64,000 nucleotides of DNA from positions 248,001 through 312,000 of the forward strand of contig NZ_JAIQZJ010000001.1 in the NCBI RefSeq assembly GCF_020073815.1, written 5' to 3'. Made by a program: the position numbers and the translations under genes. Of this stretch, positions 25,352-33,184 are shown in pieces; position 1 is the stretch's first letter; each line of letters begins with the position of its first letter. The DNA comes from Nocardioides mangrovi. Lineage in GTDB: Bacteria; Actinomycetota; Actinomycetes; Propionibacteriales; Nocardioidaceae. The notes under the pieces are model-generated. The model was given only the letters and a program-made list of their open reading frames with translations, was not told the DNA's origin and ran no database searches.

Positions 25352-26528
25352 CGATACCGCGGGCCTGCGAGGACCCGCGGTCGGCCAGCTTGGTGACCGT
25401 CGCCGGGTTGATGTCGACGCAGACCAGCGGGATCGAGGCCGGCAGGATGTTGCCGGTCGCCACCGAGTGGAGCATGGTCGCGACCATCAGGCAGAAGCCC
25501 ACGTCCTCGAGCTGCCCGCGCATCGCGCGCTGACCGTCGATGACGTCGGTGTAGACGTCCGGCAGCGGGCCGTCGTCGCGGACCGAGCCGACCAGCACGA
25601 ACTCCTTGCCGTGCGTGACCAGCGCGTGCATGATCCCGCCGGTCAGGACCCCGCTCTCGACGGCCTCCCTGATCGAGCCCTCCTTGCGGATCGTGTTGAT
25701 CGCGCGGATGTGGTGCTCGTGGCCGTGCTCGACGCCGCGGCCCATGGCCAGGTCGACGCCGAGGCTGGTGCCGTAGAGGGAGGACTCGATGTCGTGGGTG
25801 GCCAGCGCGTTGCCGGCGAAGAGCACGTCGACGAAGCCGGCGTGCACCATCGCGACCATCGCGGGCGCGGCGCCGGTGTGGACGACGCCCGGGCCGCCGA
25901 CCCACAGGACCTTCTTGCCCTGGGCCTTGGCCTCGCGCATGCCGTCGGCGACCTGGCGGACCAGGACGGCCTGGGGCTTCTCGGAGGAGACGTCGGACTC
26001 CATGAAGCCGAACGCCTCGCCCGTCGACTCCGGCTCGGGGATGGTGACCTTGACGCCGTCGGCGCCGGTGACCACGAGCATCCCGGCGCGTACGTCGGAC
26101 ATCGGCAGCGTGTAGACGCGCACCGGCTTGCCGTTGGCGTCGCGCTCGAGGATCAGGCCGCAGTCCATCTCCGGGTTGCCGACCTCGAGCCACTGACCGT
26201 CGACCCGGACCCGGGTCTCGAGGTTGGTCGTGGAGTAGAAGTGGTCGGGGAAGACGCCGTCGCGGTCGGCCTCGTCCACGGTGGCCTCGCCCGGGTCGAC
26301 CTGGTTGACCCCGCGGGTCTGCAGCCGCATCAGCAGCCGCTGGAGCGCCTCGTCGTCCTCGGCGATCACGGTGATCACCGCGTGCGACACGTCGTCGGTC
26401 TCGCGGCCCACGTCGAACCGCTCGATGGCGTAGTCGCCGCCGTACTCCCGGATGTCGTCGAGGACCCGCGACAGGATGCCGTGGTCCATCAGGTGGCCGG
26501 TGATCTCGACGGTCTCGTTGGTGCTCAC
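25284..26528 (-). CDS. TIGR00300-type ornithine cyclodeaminase (LOR/SDH domain)
   Basis: The product of about 414 residues is homologous to the LOR/SDH-related TIGR00300 family. Archaeal members (MMP1218) and the C-terminal part of cyanobacterial ArgZ/AgrE convert ornithine to proline and ammonia. Visible features are the N-terminal EITGHLMDHGILSRVLDDI, PEMDCGLIL with the conserved Cys, the nucleotide-binding VLWVGGPGVVHTGAAPAM, and VDINPATVTKLADRGSSQA. The GTG at 26528 is chosen because it is 7 nt after TAGGGT; a GTG nine bases upstream lies inside that -10. No arginine dihydrolase domain is attached. It is not part of an arginine cluster. Confidence 0.85.
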   Translation of the reverse strand: MSTNETVEITGHLMDHGILSRVLDDIREYGGDYAIERFDVGRETDDVSHAVITVIAEDDEALQRLLMRLQTRGVNQVDPGEATVDEADRDGVFPDHFYSTTNLETRVRVDGQWLEVGNPEMDCGLILERDANGKPVRVYTLPMSDVRAGMLVVTGADGVKVTIPEPESTGEAFGFMESDVSSEKPQAVLVRQVADGMREAKAQGKKVLWVGGPGVVHTGAAPAMVAMVHAGFVDVLFAGNALATHDIESSLYGTSLGVDLAMGRGVEHGHEHHIRAINTIRKEGSIREAVESGVLTGGIMHALVTHGKEFVLVGSVRDDGPLPDVYTDVIDGQRAMRGQLEDVGFCLMVATMLHSVATGNILPASIPLVCVDINPATVTKLADRGSSQARGIVTDVGLFLEQLAVELVPEYRRS

Positions 26529-26535
26529 ACCGCGC

Positions 26536-26541
26536 ACCCTA
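26536..26541 (-). promoter_or_regulatory. -10 element TAGGGT for the ornithine cyclodeaminase gene
   Basis: TAGGGT on the minus strand, 7 nt upstream of GTG 26528; it decides between two in-frame GTG starts. Confidence 0.4.
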
Positions 26542-26568
26542 ACGGGCCTCGGACGCGACGCCGCGGCC

Positions 26569-27084
26569 CTACACCTGCGCGCCGTCGTCCCAGGGGTCGC
26601 GGGGCTCGCGGGACATCTTCATGACCAGGTAGAGGAAGCCACCGACGAAGGCGGCGACGAGCCCGTAGCCGAGCCAGGTCGGGATCGAGATCTTGAAGAT
26701 CAGCGCGGCCAGCAGGACGACGGGAGAGCCCAGCACGCCCGCCCACGCGACGAAGCGGTCGGGGGCGACGGTCGGCAGCGGAGGCGGCTCGGGAGGGACG
26801 TAACCCTCCTCCTCGGGCTCGGGACCGACGTAGGGGTCGTCGGCGTCCTCGCCGTACTCGTCGTAGGGGTCGAAGGCGCGCGGGTCGCCGAAGCGGCCGC
26901 CGAACGGCGCATCCGGTCGTACGGCGGGCGTGTCCGACGTCGGCGCGACCGGCGGCGCAGACGCCGCAGGCGGCCCGGGAGGCTCCTCGAGGTCGGCGAG
27001 GTCCGGACGGTCGCCGTAGTTGTCGATGATCGCCTGCCAGGCGCGCTCGTCGGCGTCGTCGGGTTCGCGGGCGTCCGGCTGCAC
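26569..27084 (-). CDS. Actinobacterial membrane protein of unknown function
   Basis: The 171-residue protein has an acidic, Pro-rich cytoplasmic N-terminal half (residues 1-105), two membrane helices (about 110-130 and 136-156) and a short charged tail ending DPWDDGAQV. Homologues with the same layout occur next to PlsC-type or hydrolase genes in actinobacteria, from memory, but no function is known. It is 24 nt downstream of the hydrolase gene and likely co-transcribed with it. Confidence 0.75.
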   Translation of the reverse strand: MQPDAREPDDADERAWQAIIDNYGDRPDLADLEEPPGPPAASAPPVAPTSDTPAVRPDAPFGGRFGDPRAFDPYDEYGEDADDPYVGPEPEEEGYVPPEPPPLPTVAPDRFVAWAGVLGSPVVLLAALIFKISIPTWLGYGLVAAFVGGFLYLVMKMSREPRDPWDDGAQV

Positions 27085-27108
27085 AGGACTACCGTAAGTC
27101 CCCGCTGG

Positions 27109-27882
27109 TCAGGAGGCGGAGGTCACCCGGGCGATGAACGCCGCCGACTGCTCGACGATCGTCGGGGCGTCGTTGTCGAGGGTCGCCACGTGGTAGCTGT
27201 CCTCGAGCCGCACGATCGTCACGTCGGTCGACGAGATGCCGCCGGTGATGAGCGGCTCGGAGGCCTCGTCGACGACGTGGTCCTCCGACGAGCGCAGGTA
27301 GAGCAGCGGCGCGGTGACCTTCGGCAGGTCGGCGATGATGCCCGGCCAGGCCTGCATCATCGAGTGGATCGCCTTGAGCGGCGTGCGGGTGTAGCCGTGC
27401 TCCTCGACGCCGGACTTCTTGATGTCGTTGGCGATCCCGGGGAAGGAGCCGACCAGGTGCTTGAGCACGGGCAGCAGCTTCACGTCGAGCCGCTTGGTCG
27501 CCACGGCCGGGTTGACCACCATGACCCCGGCGACCTGGTCGGCGCGGTCCTCGGCGAGCCGCAGCACCAGCGCGCCCCCCATCGACAGGCCCCCCACGAC
27601 GACCGCGTCGTTGTCGGCCGCGAGGCGGTCGAAGGTCGCCACGATCTCGGCGTACCAGTCCGCCCAGGTCAGCGTGTTGAGCTCCTGCCAGGTGGTGCCG
27701 TGGCCGGGCAGCCGCGGCACCTCGACGGCGTACCCGCGGGCCGCCAGCTCCTCGCCCCAGGGCGTCATCGACGCGGGCTGGCCGGTGAAGCCGTGGCTGA
27801 GCAGGACGCCGATCCTGCGGCCGGCGGTGAGCTCCGGCTGCGCCGGACGGGAGTACGGCGAGGCGAGCGGGTGGATCGTCAT
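27109..27882 (-). CDS. Alpha/beta hydrolase (carboxylesterase / monoacylglycerol lipase-like)
   Basis: The 257-residue serine hydrolase has the oxyanion motif LLSHGFTG, the nucleophile elbow GLSMGG, an Asp in SSEDHVVD and His in DSYHVATLD, a full catalytic triad. The order and spacing fit the Est30/monoglyceride-lipase group. The ATG at 27882 gives the usual N-terminus; a GTG six codons upstream is possible. It is divergent from the PlsC acyltransferase gene, so both may act in acyl-lipid turnover. Confidence 0.88.
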   Translation of the reverse strand: MTIHPLASPYSRPAQPELTAGRRIGVLLSHGFTGQPASMTPWGEELAARGYAVEVPRLPGHGTTWQELNTLTWADWYAEIVATFDRLAADNDAVVVGGLSMGGALVLRLAEDRADQVAGVMVVNPAVATKRLDVKLLPVLKHLVGSFPGIANDIKKSGVEEHGYTRTPLKAIHSMMQAWPGIIADLPKVTAPLLYLRSSEDHVVDEASEPLITGGISSTDVTIVRLEDSYHVATLDNDAPTIVEQSAAFIARVTSAS

Positions 27883-27947
27883 GGCGGCAGTCTGCACCAC
27901 CCGCTCGCCACACGAACCGGGTCTGGGGAAGTGGCGGTTCGGCGGTC

Positions 27948-27953
27948 TAGGCT
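27948..27953 (+). promoter_or_regulatory. -10 element TAGGCT for the PlsC gene
   Basis: TAGGCT is 6 nt before the GTG at 27960, leaderless spacing. Confidence 0.45.
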
Positions 27954-27959
27954 GCAGCC

Positions 27960-28694
27960 GTGTTCTATTGGTTCCTGAAGTGGATCGCGCTCGGGCCGTG
28001 GCTGCGGATCATCTTCCGCCCGCGCGTCTCCGGCGCCGAGAACGTCCCCCTCGAGGGGCCTGCGATCCTGGCCAGCAACCACCTCTCCTACGCCGACTGG
28101 CTCTTCATGCCGCTGACCCTGCCGCGCCGGGTCACCTTCGTCGCGAAGGCCGAGTACTTCACCACCCCGGGCCTCAAGGGCTGGCTGCAGAAGACCTTCT
28201 TCAAGGGCTCCGGCCAGGTGCCGATCGACCGGTCCGGCGGCAGCGCCTCCGAGGGCGCGATCATCTCGGCGAAGAAGCTCCTCGCCGACGGCGAGCTCTT
28301 CGGCATCTACCCCGAGGGCACCCGCTCCCACGACGGCAAGCTCTACCGCGGCAAGGTCGGCGTCGCCCGGCTCGCCCTCGAGGCGAAGGTCCCGGTCATC
28401 CCGGTGGCCGTGGTCGGCACCGACGTCGTGGCGCCCCCGGGCAAGACCTTCGGCCGCTTCACCCGGCCGGTGGTGCGCTTCGGCAAGCCGCTGGACTTCT
28501 CGCGCTACGAGGGCCTGGAGAACGACCGCTACATCCTGCGGTCGATCACCGACGAGATCATGTACGAGATCATGCGGCTCTCCGAGCAGGAGTACGTCGA
28601 CATGTACGCCACCCGGGCCAAGGAGCTGTCGAAGTCCGACAAGGACCCGGGCAAGGGGCCGGAAGAGGGCGGGACCGAGAAGCCCGCCGCGTGA
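27960..28694 (+). CDS. 1-acyl-sn-glycerol-3-phosphate acyltransferase (PlsC family)
   Basis: This membrane-bound acyltransferase acts in phosphatidic acid synthesis. The 244-residue product has the catalytic NHLSYAD (HX4D), the substrate-binding GQVPIDRSGG, the glycerol-phosphate motif YPEGTRS and VIPVAVVGT, all in the expected order. An N-terminal hydrophobic segment anchors it, and the C-terminal 20 residues are charged. It resembles Rv2182c, which occupies the same conserved neighbourhood. The stop overlaps the GTG of the flavin reductase-like gene by 4 nt. Confidence 0.92.
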   Translation: MFYWFLKWIALGPWLRIIFRPRVSGAENVPLEGPAILASNHLSYADWLFMPLTLPRRVTFVAKAEYFTTPGLKGWLQKTFFKGSGQVPIDRSGGSASEGAIISAKKLLADGELFGIYPEGTRSHDGKLYRGKVGVARLALEAKVPVIPVAVVGTDVVAPPGKTFGRFTRPVVRFGKPLDFSRYEGLENDRYILRSITDEIMYEIMRLSEQEYVDMYATRAKELSKSDKDPGKGPEEGGTEKPAA

Positions 28695-29182
28695 CGATCC
28701 ACTCGACGCACCCCTTCGCGGACCCCGACCCGGACCCCGTACGCCGCTTCCGCGGCCGGCTGGGCGGCGCGGTCGCGCTGGTGACCGCGGGGGAGGCGGG
28801 GCTGACCGTCAGCTCGCTGATGGTCGCCAACGGCGAGCCCGCACGCATCCTCGCGCTCGTCGACCCGGACAGCGACCTGGCCGACGCCGTCGGGCGGACC
28901 GGCCGGGCGGTCGTGCAGCTGCTCTCGTGGTCGCACCGCGACCTGGCCGAGGCGTTCGCGGGCACCGCGCCCGCGCCGGGCGGGCCCTTCCGGACGGGCA
29001 GCTTCGTCGACACGGAGTGGGGTCCACGGCTCGCGGACGCGACCACCTGGAGCGGGACGTCGCTCGAGTCCGTCGCGCCGGTCGGCTGGTCGGACCTGCT
29101 GACCCTGGTCGTCGAGGAGATCTCGGTCGGCGAGGACGACGAGCCGCTGGTCAGCCGCCGCGGCCGCTACCTCCGACTCTGA
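28691..29182 (+). CDS. Flavin reductase-like FMN-binding protein
   Basis: The 163-residue protein has the split-barrel pattern of flavin reductase-like domains (GGAVALVTAGEAGLTVSSLMV, ILALVDPDSDLADAV, and the C-terminal LLTLVVEEISVGEDDEPLV). It has no attached partner domain and its substrate is unknown. Coupled to the PlsC gene by a 4-nt GTGA overlap. Its stop lies 4 nt from the stop of the convergent methyltransferase gene, so there is no space for a separate terminator. Confidence 0.8.
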   Translation: MTIHSTHPFADPDPDPVRRFRGRLGGAVALVTAGEAGLTVSSLMVANGEPARILALVDPDSDLADAVGRTGRAVVQLLSWSHRDLAEAFAGTAPAPGGPFRTGSFVDTEWGPRLADATTWSGTSLESVAPVGWSDLLTLVVEEISVGEDDEPLVSRRGRYLRL

Positions 29183-29186
29183 GGCC

Positions 29187-29873
29187 TCAGGCGCCGGTCG
29201 GGAGCCGGGTGGCCGCGAAGGTCAGCAGCCACGGCACCACCCGCGGCCCGGCCTCGTGCAGGTCCGTGATGCCGAGGCCGTGCGCACCCAGCGCGGCGAC
29301 GTACGCCGAGAGCGGGCGGTGCACGCTCTCGAAGGTCATCGCGAGCCCGTCGCGCTCGGCGCGGTCCGCGAACCGGCGCGGCGCCAGGTAGGGACGGCCG
29401 ACGCGGAACTCGTCGGTGCCGGAGAGCTCGTCGTCGCGGGCGGTGATGAAGGGGTGCACGATCGCCACGACCAGCCGGCCGCCGGGCCGCAGGACGCGCG
29501 CGATCTCGGCGCCGGTGGCCGCCAGGTCGTCGACGTCGTGGAGCACCATGCAGGCGACGACGAGGTCGAACGCGCCGTCGGCGAAGGGGACGGCCGCGGC
29601 GTCCGCCAGCGCCACGGGCAGGTCCGCCGCGTCGCGCGCGGCGCGGGCCAGGGTCGGCGACCGGTCGAGGCCGACGACGCGGTGCCCGAGGGCTGCCAGC
29701 TCCCTGCTGAGCCGGCCCTCGCCGGAGCCGAGGTCGAGGGTCCGCTCGCCGGGCTCGGGCAGCAGTGCGCGCACGGCGGGCCAGGTGTCGGACCAGAACG
29801 CGTCGTGCCCCGGCGTACGGGCCCAGGTGATCCAGTCGGTCGCGTGGCGCTCCCAGGCCGACGACACCTCCAC
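29187..29873 (-). CDS. Class I SAM-dependent methyltransferase
   Basis: The 228-residue Methyltransf_11-type enzyme has motif I LDLGSGEGRLSREL, motif II VVGLDRSP, DAAAVPFADGAFDLVV and VLRPGGRLVVAIVHP. These are the SAM-binding elements of small-molecule or quinone/biotin-type methyltransferases. The substrate cannot be told. The GTG start at 29873 is 6 nt from TAGAGT, which overlaps the -10 of the divergent neighbour. Confidence 0.85.
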   Translation of the reverse strand: MEVSSAWERHATDWITWARTPGHDAFWSDTWPAVRALLPEPGERTLDLGSGEGRLSRELAALGHRVVGLDRSPTLARAARDAADLPVALADAAAVPFADGAFDLVVACMVLHDVDDLAATGAEIARVLRPGGRLVVAIVHPFITARDDELSGTDEFRVGRPYLAPRRFADRAERDGLAMTFESVHRPLSAYVAALGAHGLGITDLHEAGPRVVPWLLTFAATRLPTGA

Positions 29874-29879
29874 ACCGGC

Positions 29880-29889
29880 ACTCTAGGGT
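29880..29889. promoter_or_regulatory. Overlapping divergent -10 elements
   Basis: Within ACTCTAGGGT the minus strand reads TAGAGT (29885-29880), 6 nt before the methyltransferase GTG. The plus strand reads TAGGGT (29884-29889), 8 nt before the ATG at 29898. The two hexamers share two base pairs, so RNA polymerase cannot bind both promoters at once. Confidence 0.45.
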
Positions 29890-29897
29890 GTCCTGAC

Positions 29898-31307
29898 ATG
29901 GCTGACCTGCTCGCGATCGCGGACGAGCTCTACGGGCTGTCGTTGGCGGAGTTCACGCCCGCGCGGGACGCCCGGGCGAAGGAGCTCAAGGGCACCGACC
30001 TCGCCGCCCCGGTGAAGGCGCTGCGCAAGCCGTCGACGGCCGCCTGGGCCGTCAACCTGCTGGTCCGCCGCGAGGCCGACCAGGTCGCCCAGGTGCTCGA
30101 GGTGGGGGAGGCGCTGCGGGCCGCGCAGGAGTCGATGTCGGCCGACGACCTCCGCGCGCTGACCCGCCAGCGCCGCCAGCTCACCGCCGCGGTCACCACC
30201 CAGGCGCGCCGGGTCGCCCGCGAGGCGGGGACGAAGGTGACCGAGGCCGTCGCCGGTCAGGTCGAGGCGACGCTGACCGCCGCGATGGTGGACGCCGAGT
30301 GCGCCCGTGCCGTCCGCAGCGGCCTGCTCGTGGCCGCCCTGACCACCACCGGCCTCGAGCCGGCGGACGTCGCCGACGCGGTCGCGCTCCCGGACGCGCT
30401 CGGCTTCACCGCCACGCCCCGGGCCGAGGAGCCGCCCGCCCGCCCGGAGCTGCACGTCGTCCCGGACCCGGATGCCGACGAGAAGGCGCTCGCCGCCGCC
30501 GAGGAGGCCCTGGCGGAGGCGGAGGAGGAGCTCGCGGCCGCGACCACCGCCCACGACGAGAACCTCGAGGCCGTCGACCGCCTCCAGGCGCGCAGCCTGC
30601 AGATCCAGGCCGAGATCGAGGAGCTCCAGGGCCAGATCGGCCGCCTCGAGGCCAATGCCGAGGCGGTCGACGACGAGATCGTCGACGCCGAGGACGCCCG
30701 GGACTACCCCGCCGACGCCTACCCCTTCGCCCAGCCCTTCGCGAGCTCGACGGCGCGCGACCAGCGCGCGTGGGCGGCGTCGGCGTCGGTGCGGTCGGTG
30801 GCGGGCTCGAAGCGGCGGTCGAGGGTCCAGGTGTCGCGCAGGTCGTCGGTCGAGGACCAGACGCCGGTGCCGAGGCCGGCGAGGAAGGCCGCGCCGAGAC
30901 CGGTCGTCTCGACGATGGTCGGCCGCTCGACCGGGACGCCCACCTGGTCGGCCTGGAGCTGGCAGAGCAGGTCGTTGGCGGCCGCGCCGCCGTCGACCCG
31001 CAGCGAGGACAGCTCGGGCATCACGTCGAGCACGTCGCGCACCTCGAAGGTGATCGCCTCGAGCGTCGCGCGCACCAGGTGGCCGCGGGTGGTGCCGCGG
31101 GTGATGCCGACGACCAGGCCGCGCGCGTCCGGGTCCCAGTGCGGCGCGCCCAGGCCCGTCAGGGCGGGCACGAACACCACGCCGCCGCTGTCGGGCACGG
31201 TCGAGGCGACCGCCTCGCTCTCCGCGGCCGAGCCGACGATCTGGATGCCGTCGCGCAGCCACTGCACGGCTGCGCCGGTGACGAAGATCGAGCCCTCCGA
31301 CGCGTAG
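29898..31307 (+). CDS. Coiled-coil hypothetical protein running into glpK antisense
   Basis: The first 274 residues look like a real actinobacterial protein. A helical N-terminal region (ADLLAIADELYGLSLAEF, LRKPSTAAWAVNLL) is followed by a Glu/Ala-rich coiled coil (about 195-270). From about 30719, exactly where the convergent glpK ends, the frame has no stop for another 588 nt. It becomes a Ser/Arg-rich translation of the glpK antisense strand. The native 3' end is probably missing, cut off where glpK joined. The first 820 nt are well supported as coding; the tail is probably not a functional domain. The function is unknown. Confidence 0.6.
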   Translation: MADLLAIADELYGLSLAEFTPARDARAKELKGTDLAAPVKALRKPSTAAWAVNLLVRREADQVAQVLEVGEALRAAQESMSADDLRALTRQRRQLTAAVTTQARRVAREAGTKVTEAVAGQVEATLTAAMVDAECARAVRSGLLVAALTTTGLEPADVADAVALPDALGFTATPRAEEPPARPELHVVPDPDADEKALAAAEEALAEAEEELAAATTAHDENLEAVDRLQARSLQIQAEIEELQGQIGRLEANAEAVDDEIVDAEDARDYPADAYPFAQPFASSTARDQRAWAASASVRSVAGSKRRSRVQVSRRSSVEDQTPVPRPARKAAPRPVVSTMVGRSTGTPTWSAWSWQSRSLAAAPPSTRSEDSSGITSSTSRTSKVIASSVARTRWPRVVPRVMPTTRPRASGSQCGAPRPVRAGTNTTPPLSGTVEATASLSAAEPTIWMPSRSHCTAAPVTKIEPSDA

Positions 31308-32197
31308 GTGATCGGGCCGTCGGGGGCGCGCCACGCGGCCGAGGCGAGCAGCGCGTCCGAGCGCTGGATCGTCGTACCGGTGTTGGTGAGGATGAAGGAC
31401 CCGGTGCCGTAGGTGCACTTCGAGTCGCCCTCGTCGAAGCAGGTCTGCCCGAAGAGCGCCGACTGCTGGTCGCCGGCCATCCCGGAGATCGGTAGCGAGA
31501 GGCCGAGGAAGACCTTCGGGTCGGTGACGGCGAGCTCGCCCCAGTTGGGGACCAGCTCGGGCAGCGCGTCGCGCGGGACGCCGAAGAGCTCGCACAGCTC
31601 GTCGGACCAGTCGCCGGTCTCGAGGTCGAGGAGCAGAGTCCGGCAGGCGTTGGACACGTCGGTGACGTGGTAGGTGCCGCGGCTCATCCGGGCGGCGAGG
31701 TAGGAGTCGACCGTGCCGACGGCGTAGCGCCCCGACTCGACCAGCGCCCAGGTGTGCGGCTCGTGCTCGGCCAGCCACATCAGCTTCGTGCCGGAGAAGT
31801 AGGGGTCGAGCCGCAGCCCGGTCAGCTCACGCACCCGCTCCTCGTGGCCGGCGTCGCGGAGCCGGTCGCAGAGCTCGGAGGTACGCCGGTCCTGCCACAC
31901 GATCGCGCGGCGGGGCGAGCTCAGCGTCTCGCGGTCCCAGAGCATCACGGTCTCGCGCTGGTTGGTGATGCCGACCGCCTGGAGCGCGTCCGCGTCGTAC
32001 TTCTTCAGGACCTCGCGGGTGGCCTCGAGGGTCGCCTGCCAGATCTCCTCGGGGGAGTGCTCGACCCAGCCCGGCTTGGGGAAGTGCTGGGCGAACTCCT
32101 GGTAGCCCTTGGCCGCGATCGTCCCGTCGTGCTCGACGACCAGCGCGGTGACGCCGGTGGTGCCGGCGTCGATCGCCAGGACGCTCCCCGCGGTCAC
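30719..32197 (-). CDS. glpK: Glycerol kinase
   Basis: This FGGY-family kinase makes glycerol-3-phosphate. The 492-residue product has the N-terminal phosphate loop DAGTTGVTALV (from residue 8), NQRETVMLWDRET, the FGGY signature region (GYQEFAQ near the N-terminus and GTTRGHLVRATLEAITFEV), and VDGGAAANDLLCQLQAD. The GTG at 32197 gives the expected N-terminus and overlaps the DUF1028 stop by 4 nt. GlpF and GlpD are not adjacent. Its 3' half is overlapped on the other strand by the tail of the coiled-coil gene. Confidence 0.95.
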   Translation of the reverse strand: MTAGSVLAIDAGTTGVTALVVEHDGTIAAKGYQEFAQHFPKPGWVEHSPEEIWQATLEATREVLKKYDADALQAVGITNQRETVMLWDRETLSSPRRAIVWQDRRTSELCDRLRDAGHEERVRELTGLRLDPYFSGTKLMWLAEHEPHTWALVESGRYAVGTVDSYLAARMSRGTYHVTDVSNACRTLLLDLETGDWSDELCELFGVPRDALPELVPNWGELAVTDPKVFLGLSLPISGMAGDQQSALFGQTCFDEGDSKCTYGTGSFILTNTGTTIQRSDALLASAAWRAPDGPITYASEGSIFVTGAAVQWLRDGIQIVGSAAESEAVASTVPDSGGVVFVPALTGLGAPHWDPDARGLVVGITRGTTRGHLVRATLEAITFEVRDVLDVMPELSSLRVDGGAAANDLLCQLQADQVGVPVERPTIVETTGLGAAFLAGLGTGVWSSTDDLRDTWTLDRRFEPATDRTDADAAHARWSRAVELAKGWAKG

Positions 32198-33027
32198 CGG
32201 CCTGCCTCGCGGATGATCTCGAGGATGCGGACGTCGATCCAGGAGCCGTCGTCGGCGACCCGCATCTCGTAGTTCTCCGTGCCGACCCAGGCGGCGAAGT
32301 CGCGGTGACCGAGCCCCGTGGCGAGCGACTCGAGCTCGGCCTCGAGCTCGGGGGTGATCGCCACCTTCTCGTCGTCGGTCGACGCCGTCAGGTAGAGCTC
32401 GCTGAGCGAGAGCAGCCGCTCCAGCTCGACGATCGGCGTCCCCCCGCACGACGCTGCGTCGTCGACCCGGAGGTCGCAGGCGATGTCGTCGTTGCCGCCG
32501 TACCCGGCCCCGTCGCGGACGACGAGCAGCGCGGCGGACTGCCGGCCCCGGGAGTCGCCCCCGGCCTCGTCCCCCGCGGTGAGCGCGGCGAGCAGCCGGC
32601 GCTCGAGCGAGGTCTCCGCGCCGGAGGCGAGCCAGGCGGCCTCCATCGCCTCGACCACCTCGGGGCCGGTGAGGATGTTGCCCTGGATCGCGTAGCCGTC
32701 ACCGGTGACCCCGCCCGCCCAGTCGAGGCAGTCGCCGCCGGTGTGGCTGGCGGCACTCCCGTCGACGTCGACGATGCCGACCTGGCGGTGGTCGCGGCCG
32801 TCGTCCTCCTCCAGCAGCCGTTGGAGGGCGACCTCGGCGGTGGCGCCGTCGTCGAGGTGGGACAGGGCCAGCCCCTTGTAGGCGACGTTGGCGTCCGCCT
32901 GGGTGGCGATCGCGCCGACCCCGGCGACGGCGGCCGGGACCGGGGACCCGACCGCGAGGAACTTGGAGGCCACCGCCACGCCCCACGACTCACCGTCGGC
33001 GGAGCGGGCCACGATCGAGAACGTCAT
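32194..33027 (-). CDS. DUF1028 family (Ntn-hydrolase-like) protein
   Basis: The 277-residue product begins MTFSIVARSADGESWGVAVASKFLAVG, the DUF1028 signature of Ntn-hydrolase fold proteins, and contains GDCLDWAGGV and YAIQGNILTG. A C-terminal extension of about 80 residues has a peptidoglycan-binding-like or helical pattern. DUF1028 proteins have no assigned reaction. It is the first gene of a two-gene operon with glpK (4-nt overlap), an unusual pairing. A GAGGGGA site precedes the ATG. Confidence 0.85.
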   Translation of the reverse strand: MTFSIVARSADGESWGVAVASKFLAVGSPVPAAVAGVGAIATQADANVAYKGLALSHLDDGATAEVALQRLLEEDDGRDHRQVGIVDVDGSAASHTGGDCLDWAGGVTGDGYAIQGNILTGPEVVEAMEAAWLASGAETSLERRLLAALTAGDEAGGDSRGRQSAALLVVRDGAGYGGNDDIACDLRVDDAASCGGTPIVELERLLSLSELYLTASTDDEKVAITPELEAELESLATGLGHRDFAAWVGTENYEMRVADDGSWIDVRILEIIREAGR

Positions 33028-33133
33028 GCGGGGTCCCCTCGGCGTTGTTCGCCGGAGGAGCGAAGCGGGGGAGGTGAAGAACGTCGTGGGGTGCTCATGC
33101 GCCGACAGTAGCGATTTCTGAGGTCGCCTCCTT

Positions 33134-33139
33134 TAGTCT
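33134..33139 (+). promoter_or_regulatory. -10 element TAGTCT upstream of PFK gene 1
   Basis: TAGTCT lies 15 nt before the ATG of a 7-codon upstream ORF and 45 nt before the phosphofructokinase start. No clear -35. Confidence 0.35.
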
Positions 33140-33154
33140 TGGAAGGACCAAAGC

Positions 33155-33178
33155 ATGTCTCGCTCCCGGAAGAAGTAG
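33155..33178 (+). CDS. Short basic upstream ORF (MSRSRKK)
   Basis: ATG TCT CGC TCC CGG AAG AAG TAG, with GGAAGG 8 nt upstream. It ends 6 nt before the phosphofructokinase ATG. The ribosome-binding site of the main gene (GGAAGAAG, 33168-33175) lies inside it, so its translation could block or couple initiation. It may be chance. Confidence 0.3.
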   Translation: MSRSRKK

Positions 33179-33184
33179 CCGTCC

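Noticed and set aside
30719..31307. Reading the 588 nt after the coiled-coil domain as a real Ser/Arg-rich domain
   Set aside because: It is exactly the antisense of the glpK 3' end, with composition typical of antisense translation, so it is treated as a run-on rather than a domain.
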